Of a stretch of 64,000 nt of DNA, positions 35,604-46,235 are shown one piece after another (positions within the stretch are counted from its first letter, which is position 1; every line of letters begins with the position of its first letter). Location of the stretch: NCBI GenBank assembly GCA_963844865.1, contig CAWJPY010000009.1, positions 62,001 to 126,000 on the forward strand, in the 5' to 3' direction. The stretch comes from CAWJPY01 sp963844865 (GTDB taxonomy: Bacteria; Acidobacteriota; Thermoanaerobaculia; Thermoanaerobaculales; Sulfomarinibacteraceae). The translations under genes were made by a program, and so were the position numbers. The notes beneath the pieces were generated by a model. It was not told the DNA's origin and ran no database searches. It was given only the letters and a program-made list of their open reading frames with translations.

Positions 35604-38024
35604 ATGAGAAAGCAGACAACCACGATCAACGCCATTGGGTTGACCCTGGCCACGGGCCTGGTGCTGGGCCTGCTGCCGGCGGTCGCCCATGCCCAGGCCG
35701 TGCCGGGCGGCACGCTGGACCCGCTCACCATCCCCAAGTACGTGACCCCGCTGGTCATCCCGCCGGTGATGAACGACACCGGGACCGCCCACGACTACGA
35801 CATCGCGGTGCGCCAGTTCCAGCAGCAGATCCTGCCCGGTGGGATCTGGGCGACGCTGAACCCAGCGATCGGAAACACTCTGCCGAGCTTCCCGGCGACC
35901 GCGATCTGGAGCTACGGCCCCGCTGGCGATGATTCGCCCGACTCCAGCGCGCTCGGCGGCGGCCCCGGGATCGCCCCCGCGCCCAACTCGCAGTTCAACT
36001 ACCCCGCCTACACCGTCGAGAACCTGAAGGACACGCTCACCACCGTCGACTGGATCAACGACCTGGTGGACGGCAACGGCAGGTACCTCTCCCACCTGCT
36101 GCCCATCGACCAGACCCTGCACTGGGCGAACCCGGTCGCGGACTGCCTCATGGACGGTGCGAGGACCGACTGCCGCGGTCGCAGCCAGGAGCTGTACACC
36201 GGTCCCGTCCCCATCGTGACTCACGTCCACGGCGCCCACGTCGGTCCCGAGAGTGACGGTTACCCGGAAGCGTGGTGGCTGCCGGATCCGGCCAAGGGCG
36301 GATTCACGTGCACGGATGATCCGGCGCTCGCCGACCCGGCGAACGACGTCTACGTGTGCCAGGGCAAGCTGGCGAACGGCTACGGCATAACCGACAACAC
36401 GAACGCGATCCCGGGCGTTGCCAACTACTCCTACCCCAACGACCAGCCGTCCACCACGCTCTGGTACCACGACCACGCCCTCGGCATGACCCGCAACAAC
36501 GTCTACGCCGGCCCCGCCGGCTTCTGGCTGATCCGCGACAGCGGCGGCGGTGAGACAGGGCTGGTCTCGGGCACGCTCCCCAGCCCAGCACCGGTGGCGG
36601 GTGAGGGCCTGGCGGCGACCAACTTCCCGGCTGCTCTCGGCGGCTCGCGGGAGAAGTACCGCGAGATCCCCATCGTCATCCAGGACCGCTCGTTCAACGC
36701 CGACGGCTCGCTCTTCTACCCCGCCAACCGGGCCTTCTTCGAGGGCCTCGGCGACGGGCAGACCGCTTCGGTTCCGGGCAACACCGGCGCCGGCCTCGAC
36801 ATCGACTTCATCGACACCAACGGCTCGGACATCTCGCCGATCTGGAACCCCGAGGCGTTCTTCAACGTCATCGTGGTGAACGGCGTGAGCTGGCCCGAGC
36901 TCGAGGTGGCGCCGGCGATCTACCGCTTCCGCTTCCTCAACGGCTGCAACTCCCGCTTCCTCAACCTGTCCATGTTCCGCCTCAACAAGCAGGGCAAGCC
37001 CAACAAGGAGGTCCCCTTCTACCAGATCGGCGCCGAGCAGAGCCTGCTGCCGCAGGTCGTGGAGATCGTCACCGGCAAGGCCACCCCGCTGGTGCCGGGC
37101 CAGGCGACCTGGAACCGGGTCAGGGCCCCCTTCAAGGACCAGGCGCTGCTCATGGGTCTCGCCGAGCGGGCCGACGTCCTGGTGGACTTCCGGGGCCTCA
37201 AGAACGGTGACGTCGTGCGCATGTTCAACACCGCACCCGACGCGCCGTTCGGCGGCTTCCCCGACATCCCCGCCGATCCCGCCACCACGGGCCAGGTGAT
37301 GCAGTTCCGGGTCAACAGCGCCCTGCTGGGCCAGAGCGCCACCGATCCGGGCGGCGCCACCCCGGCCACCGACCCCTGGAACCTGGTGCTGAGCGCCGTT
37401 GACGGCGTGGACACCTACCCTGTCGGTGCGACCTTCACCCGTGACCTCGCGCTCCTGGAAGAGGAGTCGGCGGTGGTCTGCGTCAACATCAACGTCGTGA
37501 CCGGGGGCATCACGCAGGACTCCGCGGCAACTCCCGACGGTCTCGGAAGCTGCGTGGACGCCACGGGCGCCATCGTGGCCTCCCTGCCCTTCGCGCCCAA
37601 GGCGGCGGTGCTCGGCACCGACGGCGCGACCCTCCCTGCCGGACAGCTGTGGATGGACCCGATCCGGCAGAACCCGGCGCTCGACTCGACCGAGACCTGG
37701 GAGCTCTGGAACTACACCATGGACGGCCATCCCATCCACCTGCACCTGGTGAAGTTCAAGGTGCTCGGCCGCGAGCCCTTCATCCTCGATCCGGTCACCG
37801 GGCTCCCTGTCCTGCAGGGTCCCGTACCGCCCGAGGCTGATGAGACGGGCTGGAAGGACACCGTCATCGCCTACCCCGGCCAGGTGACCAGGGTCGCTGC
37901 GACCTTCGACAAGGAAGGTCTGTACGTCTGGCACTGCCACATCGTGGAGCACGAGGACAACGAGATGATGGTGCCGTACTGCGTGGGTGATCCCAACGCC
38001 AACGGCTGCGAAGGTCTTCTGTAA
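35604..38024 (+). CDS. secreted multicopper oxidase (CotA/bilirubin-oxidase-like)
   Basis: An 806-residue exported laccase-like oxidase that couples one-electron substrate oxidation to reduction of oxygen to water. A signal peptide (MRKQTTTINAIGLTLATGLV, cleavage near AHAQA) precedes three cupredoxin domains. All four copper-ligand motifs are present: THVHGAHVG, LWYHDHALGMTRNNVYAG, DGHPIHLHLVKFKVLG and VWHCHIVEHEDNEMM; the HCHIVEHEDNEMM core carries the type-1 Cys and axial Met. Long insertions make it larger than the ~510-residue CotA. ATG 35604 has GGAGG ten bases upstream. Substrate (metal ions, phenolics, pigments) unknown. Confidence 0.92.
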   Translation: MRKQTTTINAIGLTLATGLVLGLLPAVAHAQAVPGGTLDPLTIPKYVTPLVIPPVMNDTGTAHDYDIAVRQFQQQILPGGIWATLNPAIGNTLPSFPATAIWSYGPAGDDSPDSSALGGGPGIAPAPNSQFNYPAYTVENLKDTLTTVDWINDLVDGNGRYLSHLLPIDQTLHWANPVADCLMDGARTDCRGRSQELYTGPVPIVTHVHGAHVGPESDGYPEAWWLPDPAKGGFTCTDDPALADPANDVYVCQGKLANGYGITDNTNAIPGVANYSYPNDQPSTTLWYHDHALGMTRNNVYAGPAGFWLIRDSGGGETGLVSGTLPSPAPVAGEGLAATNFPAALGGSREKYREIPIVIQDRSFNADGSLFYPANRAFFEGLGDGQTASVPGNTGAGLDIDFIDTNGSDISPIWNPEAFFNVIVVNGVSWPELEVAPAIYRFRFLNGCNSRFLNLSMFRLNKQGKPNKEVPFYQIGAEQSLLPQVVEIVTGKATPLVPGQATWNRVRAPFKDQALLMGLAERADVLVDFRGLKNGDVVRMFNTAPDAPFGGFPDIPADPATTGQVMQFRVNSALLGQSATDPGGATPATDPWNLVLSAVDGVDTYPVGATFTRDLALLEEESAVVCVNINVVTGGITQDSAATPDGLGSCVDATGAIVASLPFAPKAAVLGTDGATLPAGQLWMDPIRQNPALDSTETWELWNYTMDGHPIHLHLVKFKVLGREPFILDPVTGLPVLQGPVPPEADETGWKDTVIAYPGQVTRVAATFDKEGLYVWHCHIVEHEDNEMMVPYCVGDPNANGCEGLL

Positions 38025-38063
38025 GGCCCGTCGAGTCATCCGAGCCCCGAGCTGCAATCGACC

Positions 38064-38095
38064 GGGGCCGCCCCCGCGGGCGGCCCCTTCTCGTC
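38064..38095 (+). terminator. rho-independent terminator after the multicopper oxidase gene
   Basis: A perfect 10-base-pair stem GGGGCCGCCC / GGGCGGCCCC with loop CCGC at 38064-38087, followed by a short pyrimidine tract TTCTCGTCC. It starts 40 bases after the oxidase stop codon and lies before the FKBP gene. Confidence 0.65.
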
Positions 38096-38143
38096 CGACC
38101 TGATAAGGTCGCGCCACCCATCTCGCAAGGAGGTCTTGACCCC

Positions 38144-38848
38144 ATGAGCAGCCGTATCGTGATGTCGTTCGTCGTGGCTGTGGCCGCCTGCACCGCGGCG
38201 GCAGCCGAGCAACCCCTGGATTTCAGCGACGAGGCCGTACGCGTCAACTACAGCCTGGGCTACCAGATCGGCGACGACTTCAAGCGCCAGGGTGTGGAGA
38301 TGAACCCGGAGGCCGTCCTCCAGGGGATCGCGGACGCCCTCGCCGGGGCGGAGCCGAAGATGAGCCAGCCCGAGATGCACGAGACCATGGTCGCCCTGAA
38401 GCGGAAGATCGAGGCCGAGCAGCGGGCCCACGTGAGCGCGGAGTCCGAGGCCGTGCGCCAGGCGGGCATCACCTTCCTGGAGAAGAACCGGACCAAGCAG
38501 GGGGTTCAGGTCACAGCCAGCGGGCTCCAGTACAAGGTGCTCGAGGAGGGTTCCGGGCGTTCCCCCGGTCTGGGCGACACGGTCAAGGTCAACTACCGGG
38601 GCACCACCGTGGACGGCCACGAGTTCGACAGCTCCTATGAGCGGGGCCAGCCCGCCGAGTTCAAGCTCTCAGGCGTGATCCCGGGATGGACCGAGGGCCT
38701 CCAGCTCATGAAGGAAGGCGGGAAGTACGAGCTGTACATCCCCTCCGAGTTGGCCTACGGCAGACGCGGGCCGTTGGCCGGTCAGGTCCTCGTCTTCTCC
38801 ATCGAGCTGCTGGCCGTGGAGCCGGCAGCCGCTGTGGAAGACCCCTGA
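38144..38848 (+). CDS. FKBP-type peptidyl-prolyl isomerase (FkpA/Mip-like), exported
   Basis: A 234-residue periplasmic or outer-membrane foldase. A signal peptide (SFVVAVAACTAAAAE; the Cys could be lipidated) leads to an N-terminal helical dimerisation domain (VNYSLGYQIGDDFKRQGVEM) and a C-terminal FKBP domain (GDTVKVNYRGTTVDGHEFDS, FKLSGVIPGWTEGLQLMKEG, YIPSELAYGRRG). This is the FkpA/Mip layout. AAGGAGG precedes the ATG at a slightly long distance. It stands alone after the terminator. Confidence 0.9.
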   Translation: MSSRIVMSFVVAVAACTAAAAEQPLDFSDEAVRVNYSLGYQIGDDFKRQGVEMNPEAVLQGIADALAGAEPKMSQPEMHETMVALKRKIEAEQRAHVSAESEAVRQAGITFLEKNRTKQGVQVTASGLQYKVLEEGSGRSPGLGDTVKVNYRGTTVDGHEFDSSYERGQPAEFKLSGVIPGWTEGLQLMKEGGKYELYIPSELAYGRRGPLAGQVLVFSIELLAVEPAAAVEDP

Positions 38849-38995
38849 TCCGGGGCAGGGAGCGTCGGTCCCGTGTGCGAAGGCCCGCCCTGTGTGACGA
38901 CGGTCACGTGGGCAGGGGTCCGGCAGTCCCCCAGCCCTGCGGGGTGCTATCTAGAGAGTGGCTCATGGGTACCGGATGGGAGAGGATTGATACCG

Positions 38996-39694
38996 ATGAG
39001 CACTTGGGCACGGGGCATCCTGCTGGTCGGGCTGGACGACGCGCTGGCGCGGCGGGCCGTCCTGGCTCTTGAGCCCCTGGGCATGCACTTCCAGAGGACC
39101 AGGTCCCTGGCGACCATGAGGAAGACGGTCGGCGTGACGCACTTCGCAGCCGTGGTCCTCGCCTATGCCCAGGACCGGATCGGACGCGCGAACCGGGACG
39201 AGGTCTGTGCCTGGTCGGACAGCTGCGGCCGATGCGCGGCCGTTGTGATGCTGTGTCCCGCTGCCCTGCTGGGTCAGGCTCGGGCATGGCTCGGCAGGGG
39301 CATCAGCCGCGTGGTAGGGATCGACGCGATCGCGGAGGAGCTGCGTGGAACGGTCGCGGAGCTGCTCGGAGTGGCGCCCCGCGTGCGGCTCCGCATGCCG
39401 GTGCGTCTCGTGCCGGAGAGCACGCCGGTCGCTGCGGCAACCCCTGGAAGGACAGAGAATATCTCGTCGTCAGGCATGCTGGTGAGCTGTCCGGACGAGT
39501 TCGCCGTGGGTGGCGCCGTCCGGTTCGAGATCGTCATGCCGGACAACGAGCTGAAGGTCCAGGGTTCAGCGCGGGTGGTGCGCCGTGCCGATCCCACGCG
39601 TGAGGGCGCCCGGGGTATCGCGGCCAGGTTCACCTCGTTCCTGGGCCCCGGCGCGGTACGCCTGGACGACCTGTTGTCGCGCCACACGTTCTGA
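38996..39694 (+). CDS. PilZ-domain protein with receiver-like N-terminus
   Basis: A 232-residue protein. The N-terminal half (ARGILLVGLDDALARRAVLA, TRSLATMRKTVGVTHFAAVV) has the beta-alpha rhythm of a response-regulator receiver but lacks the canonical acidic phosphorylation pocket. The C-terminal half is PilZ-like: RLRMPVRLVPEST, TENISSSGMLVSCPDEFAVG (the N-x-S-x-x-G motif), and RGIAARFTSF. PilZ domains bind cyclic di-GMP, but the RxxxR part is only loosely matched here, so ligand binding is uncertain. ATG 38996, with GGGAGAGG upstream, is preferred to earlier starts. Confidence 0.75.
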   Translation: MSTWARGILLVGLDDALARRAVLALEPLGMHFQRTRSLATMRKTVGVTHFAAVVLAYAQDRIGRANRDEVCAWSDSCGRCAAVVMLCPAALLGQARAWLGRGISRVVGIDAIAEELRGTVAELLGVAPRVRLRMPVRLVPESTPVAAATPGRTENISSSGMLVSCPDEFAVGGAVRFEIVMPDNELKVQGSARVVRRADPTREGARGIAARFTSFLGPGAVRLDDLLSRHTF

Positions 39695-39716
39695 GGCCTC
39701 GGAGTGGGCCGGTGGA

Positions 39717-41141
<1,425 letters not shown>

Positions 41142-41418
41142 CCGGGCGTGGCGCAGAAGAGGCACCCGCGGACGTGCCTCGACAGAGCGCCTGTGCGGTC
41201 GGCGGGGGGCGCCCAGGCGGTGCCCGCGTTCCGCATCCAAGGGGCGATGATTGAGAGCTGCATGGAGGTGCCTCACCCTACTCGTTACGAGACCGGGTGT
41301 CAAACGCCGCGCCCCGGTCCATTCTTCCCGGGCGACGGAGCCGTTCACACCCGCCGGGAAGCGGCGTTCGGGCGTGGCGCGGTTCGCTCCCGGCGGCGGG
41401 CGCGGGACCGGACTCGGA

Positions 41419-42929
41419 TCAGCCTTCACCCTCCGGGATGCCCGCCAGCCGCTTGGCCAGCTTCTTCTTGGACTCCAGGTTCATCTGGCGGGCGATCTGG
41501 ATGCGCTGGGCCTGGGGCGACCCGGCCCCGTGCAGAGACTCCGTGAGGTAGCCCACGGAGTTGCGGCCGTGGGTCATGTTCTCGATGAGACGCAGCATCC
41601 GTATGCGGTGTTCGGTGGGCACATCGGCCCGGCCCTTCAGGTACTTGTCGAGGAGCGGGCCGACCTCGGGGGACGCGAGGTCCCTCTCGGACGGGCAGGT
41701 GGCGAGCAGACCTCCCGCCAGATCCTCGGCCAGGCGGGCGAGCTCGTAGGGGAATCGGGTCACGTTGTGCTTGCAGACGTTGGCCAGGAGGCCGTCGTTC
41801 TGCCAGTTGCCGGCCGTCGTCTCGGAGGACTCGTGGGAGGAGGCGATGCCGGCGGAGTAGATGGTCTCGTTGAGGTGGGCCATCTCCACCAGCTTGTCGC
41901 GGACGTGGGAGGCTGCCGGCACGCCGTTGTAGTCGGCGATGGTGGCCGCGGCGCCGATGAGCACGTCGCCGACCCGGTCTTGCACACGTAAGAGCGACGG
42001 TGGTAGGCGGTGAAGCGCTCCACCAGGCGGCGCCGCGAACTCGAACTCGCCGTACAGGAAGACCCTCTCCGTAGGGGACGAACACGTCGTCGAGGACGAT
42101 CAGCGCCTCCTGGCCCGCCGTAGCTGGCGTTGCCGGCGTCGATGTCGCCCCCCTCCAGGGCCCGGGTGTCGCAGGACTGGCGGCCGTAGACGAAGGTCAG
42201 GCCCGGGATCGGTCGACGGGGATGGCCGCCGACGATCGCGTAGTCGCGGTCGCCCTCCGTCAGGCGCATGGTCGGCATGACGACGATCCAGTGCGAGTTG
42301 ACGCAGCCGGTCTGGTGGGCCTTGGCGCCGCGGATCACGACCCCGTCGTCGCGCCGCTCGACGACGCGGAGGTAGAGGTCGGGGTCGGCCTGCTCGGACG
42401 GGCCCTTGCTGCGGTCGCCCTTGGCGTCGGTCATCGCGCCGCCGATGACGAGGTTCAGCTCCTGCATGCCGCGGACGAACGCGCTGCAGCGCTCGTGATA
42501 GGGCGTGCCGTGCTCCTCGTCGATCTCGTAGGTCACCGAATACAGCGAGTTGATGGCGTCCATGCCGACGCAGCGCTGGAAGCAGGTGCCGGTGAGCTGG
42601 CCGAGGCTGCGCTGCATGCGGTTCTGCGGCACCACGTCGTCCGCGCTCTCGGTGACGTGCAGGAAGCGGTTCACCGCCTTGCCGCTGAGGCTCGAGTGAG
42701 CCAGGGCCAACTCCGGCTCGGCCACCGCGAGGTCGTAGGTGGCCGCCATGGCGTTGATGGACGGCCGGATCATCGGGTGGTCGACCGGCTCCTCGACCCG
42801 CTCGCCGAAGAGGTAGACCTTGAGGCCGCGGCCGCGCAGGCTCTCGATGTAGCCCCTGCCGTCTCGTATGGGCTCCGTCACGCCGCTGGCGGCGGCGAAG
42901 TCGTCCGTCCCGATGTGGCTCGTTGCCAT
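41419..42929 (-). pseudogene. 4-hydroxybutyryl-CoA dehydratase / vinylacetyl-CoA isomerase family, disrupted by four single-base indels
   Basis: An FAD and [4Fe-4S] enzyme of the AbfD type, which dehydrates 4-hydroxybutyryl-CoA to crotonyl-CoA. The N-terminal part (GYIESLRGRGLKVYLFGERV, GTCFQRCVGMDAINSLY with a C-x3-C cluster motif, TGCVNSHWIVVMP) and the C-terminal part (VGDVLIGAAATIADYNG, LLANVCKHNVTRFPYELARL) are fully family-like. Between 41973 and 42113 I count three apparent extra bases (near 42112, 42069, 42026) and one missing base (near 41973), each in a run of identical bases. Correcting all four gives one open frame of about 502 residues, the normal family length. The pattern favours sequence errors but true decay is possible. 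Confidence 0.85.
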
Positions 42930-43264
42930 GGTGTACCTCCGGAGTCGCTTCCGCCAGTGTAGCGGGCGCGGATGGTGCGTGGCCAGAGAGGCGGCGCGGG
43001 CGGGCGGTGAGGGGTGAGGAGTTAGAAGTTAGACGTTAGAAGTTAGACGTGAGGGCGTGAGGGCGTGAGGGCGTGAGGGCGTGAGGGCGTGAGGACGTGA
43101 GGGCGTGAGGGCGTGAGAAGCCGGCAGTTCGAGGTGAAGAGTCCCTCCTCTCGTACCCGTTCGGAGGCGCTCGTGAGGATGTGTGGCGCTCCGGCACCGG
43201 GGCGCCGACCTCTTCACTTCTGACTTCTCACTTCTAACGCCTTGGGTCTCACGCCCTCACGTCC
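42930..43264. other. minisatellite-bearing intergenic region
   Basis: About 335 bases without a supported gene, dominated by short tandem repeats (43021-43120) and a partly inverted counterpart (43211-43266) that runs into the stop codon of the next gene. Confidence 0.6.
43021..43120 (+). repeat. compound minisatellite: 7-base (GTTAGAM) x4 then 8-base (GTGAGGGC) x9
   Basis: Positions 43021-43048 hold four 7-base units GTTAGAA/GTTAGAC; positions 43049-43120 hold nine 8-base units GTGAGGGC, with variants GTGAGGAC (sixth) and GTGAGAAG (ninth). No spacers, so it is not a CRISPR array. Confidence 0.9.
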
Positions 43265-43266
43265 TC
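43211..43266 (-). repeat. inverted partner of the minisatellite
   Basis: Read on the minus strand this stretch contains GAGGACGTGAGGGCGTGAGA and GTTAGAAGTGAGAAG, matching units of 43021-43120. The two blocks could pair into a long, imperfect hairpin around the ~90 bases between them. Confidence 0.75.
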
Positions 43267-44356
43267 AGTGGGCCACCTTCGGGGTCGGGAACTCCCGCGG
43301 GATGAACTCGGGGGAGCGCACCGCCCGCATCTGCAGCGCGCCGGAGGGGCAGCCCACCACACACACCCCGCAGCCGAAGCACTTCTCGGCGGACACCGAC
43401 GAGGTGAGGAGGCCTGTGGTCTCGTCGGTCGTCATGTCGACGGCGCCGAAGGGGCAGCGCTCGACGCAGTCCTCGCAGCCGTCGCAGCGATCAGGGTCGG
43501 CCACGAAGGCCTCGTAGCGGCTCTTCTGCCACATGATCCCGACGTCGGCGCCGGCACGGCGGGCGCTGACGGCGTTCATGCAGCAGTCGTCGCAGCACTG
43601 GCAGCTCGTGTGTACGCCGGTCATGGCGCCGCTGTTGCCCCACATGTGGATGAGGCCGTGCTCCTCGATGGTGTCGGCGAGCTCGAGGGCCTGCCCCAGG
43701 GTCAATCGCCGGCCCGAGCCGCGCTCCAGCACATACTCGGCGCCGCGCCCGAACTGCAGGCACACCCACAGGAGGGTCTCTTTGTGCCGGGTGCAGGGCT
43801 CCTCCACCGAGCTGGTCCGGAACCGGCACGAGCACGGCACCACCGCGATCAGTTGCTGGGCCTTGAGAAGCTCGTGGAAGTCCTCCTCCGGCAGGACGCC
43901 GGGCAGGTCCTTGATCGCCTTGTGCGCGGGCACGACGCGGGTCGGAGGGGCGTCGAGCGCTTCGTAGGCGCCGATCATGGCGGGGTACATCTCCTCCAGG
44001 CAGAAGTCGTGCCACTTCTTGAAGAACGGTCTGTGGGTGGGGACCATGAGCTGCTGGGTCGCGAGGCTGGCGTCATGGAGCTGGATGACGTGCCGGGCGA
44101 GGCGGTACTCCGAGCGCCGGGCGAAGTCGCCCCTGGGGAACACGACCCCCTTGTAGAAGAGGTCGTCCAGCTCCCGAGCGGCATCGTCCTCGTCGACGCC
44201 CGCCCGCGCCGCCACGTCGACGACGGATCCCGGCAGAGCCGCGGCGATGCGCGCCTGCTCGGGTGTCATCAGTGCCTGCAGGATGGCCCGCAGGCGGGCC
44301 GAGCCGGGGAAGCCGAGCCGTTCACACAGGGTCTCGAAGGCGTCGTTGGAAGTCAT
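43265..44356 (-). CDS. 4Fe-4S ferredoxin-type protein with N-terminal helix-turn-helix-like domain (paralogue)
   Basis: A 363-residue paralogue of the protein at 33895-34980. N-terminal region with winged-helix-like helices (SVVDVAARAGVDEDDAAREL, VFPRGDFARRSEYRLA); central Cys cluster VVPCSCRFRTSSVEEPC; a dense cluster HTSCQCCDDCCMNAV; then a two-cluster ferredoxin, CDGCEDCVERCPFGAVDM and CFGCGVCVVGCPSGALQM. ATG 44356 has GAGGAGGG upstream. Possibly an electron carrier or redox-responsive protein for neighbouring CoA enzymes (inference). Function not established. Confidence 0.85.
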   Translation of the reverse strand: MTSNDAFETLCERLGFPGSARLRAILQALMTPEQARIAAALPGSVVDVAARAGVDEDDAARELDDLFYKGVVFPRGDFARRSEYRLARHVIQLHDASLATQQLMVPTHRPFFKKWHDFCLEEMYPAMIGAYEALDAPPTRVVPAHKAIKDLPGVLPEEDFHELLKAQQLIAVVPCSCRFRTSSVEEPCTRHKETLLWVCLQFGRGAEYVLERGSGRRLTLGQALELADTIEEHGLIHMWGNSGAMTGVHTSCQCCDDCCMNAVSARRAGADVGIMWQKSRYEAFVADPDRCDGCEDCVERCPFGAVDMTTDETTGLLTSSVSAEKCFGCGVCVVGCPSGALQMRAVRSPEFIPREFPTPKVAH

Positions 44357-44682
44357 GGTCGTGCCCTCCTCTTTCTTCCCTTCATGGCCGGTGCGATCGG
44401 CGGCGCACCACGGCGTCGCCGGCCGCTCCGGGCTCTCTCCGACGGCAGACGCCACCGCTCGGCGGGACCGCGCGCGCGGCGAGTCTGCAGGATGCATGTC
44501 ACGGAGTTCTTCCTTCCTATTAGGATACAGCGTCACGCGCCAAGTTGCGCGGCCGGGGGATGGGCGCCCCCCGGCCGTCCGCTCCCACCGCGCCCGCCGA
44601 TCTCTCGGATGTCCTCCGGCATGCCGCGTGTTGTGTCTCGAGACAGGCCGGGTGGGCGGGCGTACCCGGCGAGGGGAGCAGG
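44357..44682. other. divergent intergenic region
   Basis: About 325 bases without a supported gene. A small AT-richer patch at 44510-44530 contains TATTAG on the plus strand and TATCCT on the minus strand, either of which could be a -10 box, but both are about 160 bases from the nearest start codons and no -35 partner is convincing. Confidence 0.35.
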
Positions 44683-45687
44683 ATGAGCGAGTACGAAGAC
44701 GAGACCGTGGTGGTGGTGACCTACGGGGCGGATGAGCAGGCGCGGGCGCTGCACGCTGAAGTTCTCGGTGGGTGGGCGCGGTTCGTCTATCTCAAGGACC
44801 TCGCGCCGGGGCAACGGCGGGCGGCCCTGACCTCGGCCAGGGCCCTGATCTCGTGGAGCCCCGGCAAGGAGCTCGAGGACGAGGAGCTGGCCCTGCTGGG
44901 GCGCGCCGGCCTGCTGCAGCTCCTGTCCGCCGGCACCGATCACGTGCCGTTCGCGAAGCTCCCGGCGGGGCTCCCGGTCGCCGGCAATGTCGGGGCGTTC
45001 GCCGAGCCCATGTCCGAGCACGTCCTGGCCATGGCGCTCGCCCTGAAGAAGAAGCTCCTGGTCAATCACGCCAAGCTGGCGGCCGGCGAGTTCGTGCCCT
45101 TTGCCACGACCGGCATGCTCCGGGGATCGGTGTGCGGCATTCTGGGCTTCGGAGGGATCGGGCGGGCCGTGGCGCGGCTCATGCGCGCCCTGGGGCTGTC
45201 CATTCACGCCGTCAACACGAGTGGTCGGAGCTCGGAGCCCACCGACTTCATCGGGACCCTCGACGACCTGGAGCAAGTGCTGCGAGCGGCGGACTGCGTG
45301 GTCATCTCCCTGCCTTTGAACCGGCAGACCCGGGGCCTGATCGGGGGGCGGGAGCTGGCCTGGATGAAGCCGGACGCCATGCTCATCAACGTCGCCCGGG
45401 GCGCCATCGTCGACGAGCACGCCCTGTACGAGCACATGCTCGCCAACCCCGACTTCGCGGCGGGTATCGACGCCTGGTGGGTGGAGCCCTTCCGGGCGGG
45501 AGAGTTCCGCACCGACGAGCCGTTCTTCGAGCTGCCCAACTTCCTGGGCTCGCCCCACAACTCGGCGGTGGTGCCGGGGGTCATGGTCGGGGCCACCCGC
45601 AAGGCCGCCGAGAACGTGCTCCGCCTGCTGCGGGGCGAGCCCGTCCGGGGCGTGGTGCGGCGCGAGGACTATCTGGTGGAGACCTGA
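44683..45687 (+). CDS. D-2-hydroxyacid dehydrogenase (NAD-binding)
   Basis: A 334-residue NAD(P)-dependent dehydrogenase of the D-isomer-specific 2-hydroxyacid family (phosphoglycerate/glyoxylate/formate-dehydrogenase group). The nucleotide motif CGILGFGGIGRAVARLMRAL is clear, with the catalytic Arg in LINVARGAIVDE, Glu in the WWVEPF region and His in LGSPHNSAVVPG. ATG 44683 has GAGGGGAGC upstream. The DUF421 gene follows after 27 bases. Substrate unknown. Confidence 0.88.
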   Translation: MSEYEDETVVVVTYGADEQARALHAEVLGGWARFVYLKDLAPGQRRAALTSARALISWSPGKELEDEELALLGRAGLLQLLSAGTDHVPFAKLPAGLPVAGNVGAFAEPMSEHVLAMALALKKKLLVNHAKLAAGEFVPFATTGMLRGSVCGILGFGGIGRAVARLMRALGLSIHAVNTSGRSSEPTDFIGTLDDLEQVLRAADCVVISLPLNRQTRGLIGGRELAWMKPDAMLINVARGAIVDEHALYEHMLANPDFAAGIDAWWVEPFRAGEFRTDEPFFELPNFLGSPHNSAVVPGVMVGATRKAAENVLRLLRGEPVRGVVRREDYLVET

Positions 45688-45714
45688 CCCCGAGCACCGC
45701 CTGGGAGGTGGCAC

Positions 45715-46212
45715 ATGAGCGACTGGTTTCACGCACTGGTGGGAGCGAGCGCCGACACCATCGTCTGGTGGCAGATGGCCATTCGCGCCGTCTTCATCTT
45801 CTTCGCCGCCCTGGTCTTCGTCAGGTTCGGAGGGAAGCGCGTCTTCGGAAAGCACACCAGCTTCGACATCGTGCTGAGCGTGATCCTGGGCTCCAACATG
45901 AGCCGCGCCCTCACCGGGAACGCCCCGTTTCTGGCCACCGTCGCCGCCAGCGCCGCCATCGTGGTGCTGCACATGATCCTGGCCAAGACAGCCTTCTACA
46001 GCGACGTGGTGGGTCACCTCATCAAGGGGCACGAGGACCGGCTCGTGGACTCGGGGGACATCCGCTGGCCGCAGATGCGGAAGAACAACCTCACCGAGCG
46101 GGACCTCATGGAGGGGCTGCGCGACACCGGCGTCGACCGCCTGGAGTCGGTTCGTGCGGCCTACATCGAGCGCGGTGGGCAGATCAGCGTGATCCGTGCC
46201 GGCCGGCCGTGA
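45715..46212 (+). CDS. DUF421 (YetF/YcaP) membrane protein
   Basis: A 165-residue membrane protein: three hydrophobic segments (MAIRAVFIFFAALVFVRFGG, FDIVLSVILGSNMSRALTGN, ASAAIVVLHMILAKTAFYSD) followed by the cytoplasmic DUF421 domain (HLIKGHEDRLVDSGDIRWPQ, NNLTERDLMEGLRDTG, RAAYIERGGQISVI). GGKRVFGKHTSFDIV is a family signature. Its function is unknown (a spore-coat or envelope link in some firmicutes). Probably cotranscribed with the dehydrogenase before it. Confidence 0.88.
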   Translation: MSDWFHALVGASADTIVWWQMAIRAVFIFFAALVFVRFGGKRVFGKHTSFDIVLSVILGSNMSRALTGNAPFLATVAASAAIVVLHMILAKTAFYSDVVGHLIKGHEDRLVDSGDIRWPQMRKNNLTERDLMEGLRDTGVDRLESVRAAYIERGGQISVIRAGRP

Positions 46213-46235
46213 TCCGACCCGCGTGGGCGAGCGGA

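Noticed and set aside
43049..43120. CRISPR-like array
   Set aside because: Units are head-to-tail 8-mers with no spacers, so this is a minisatellite.
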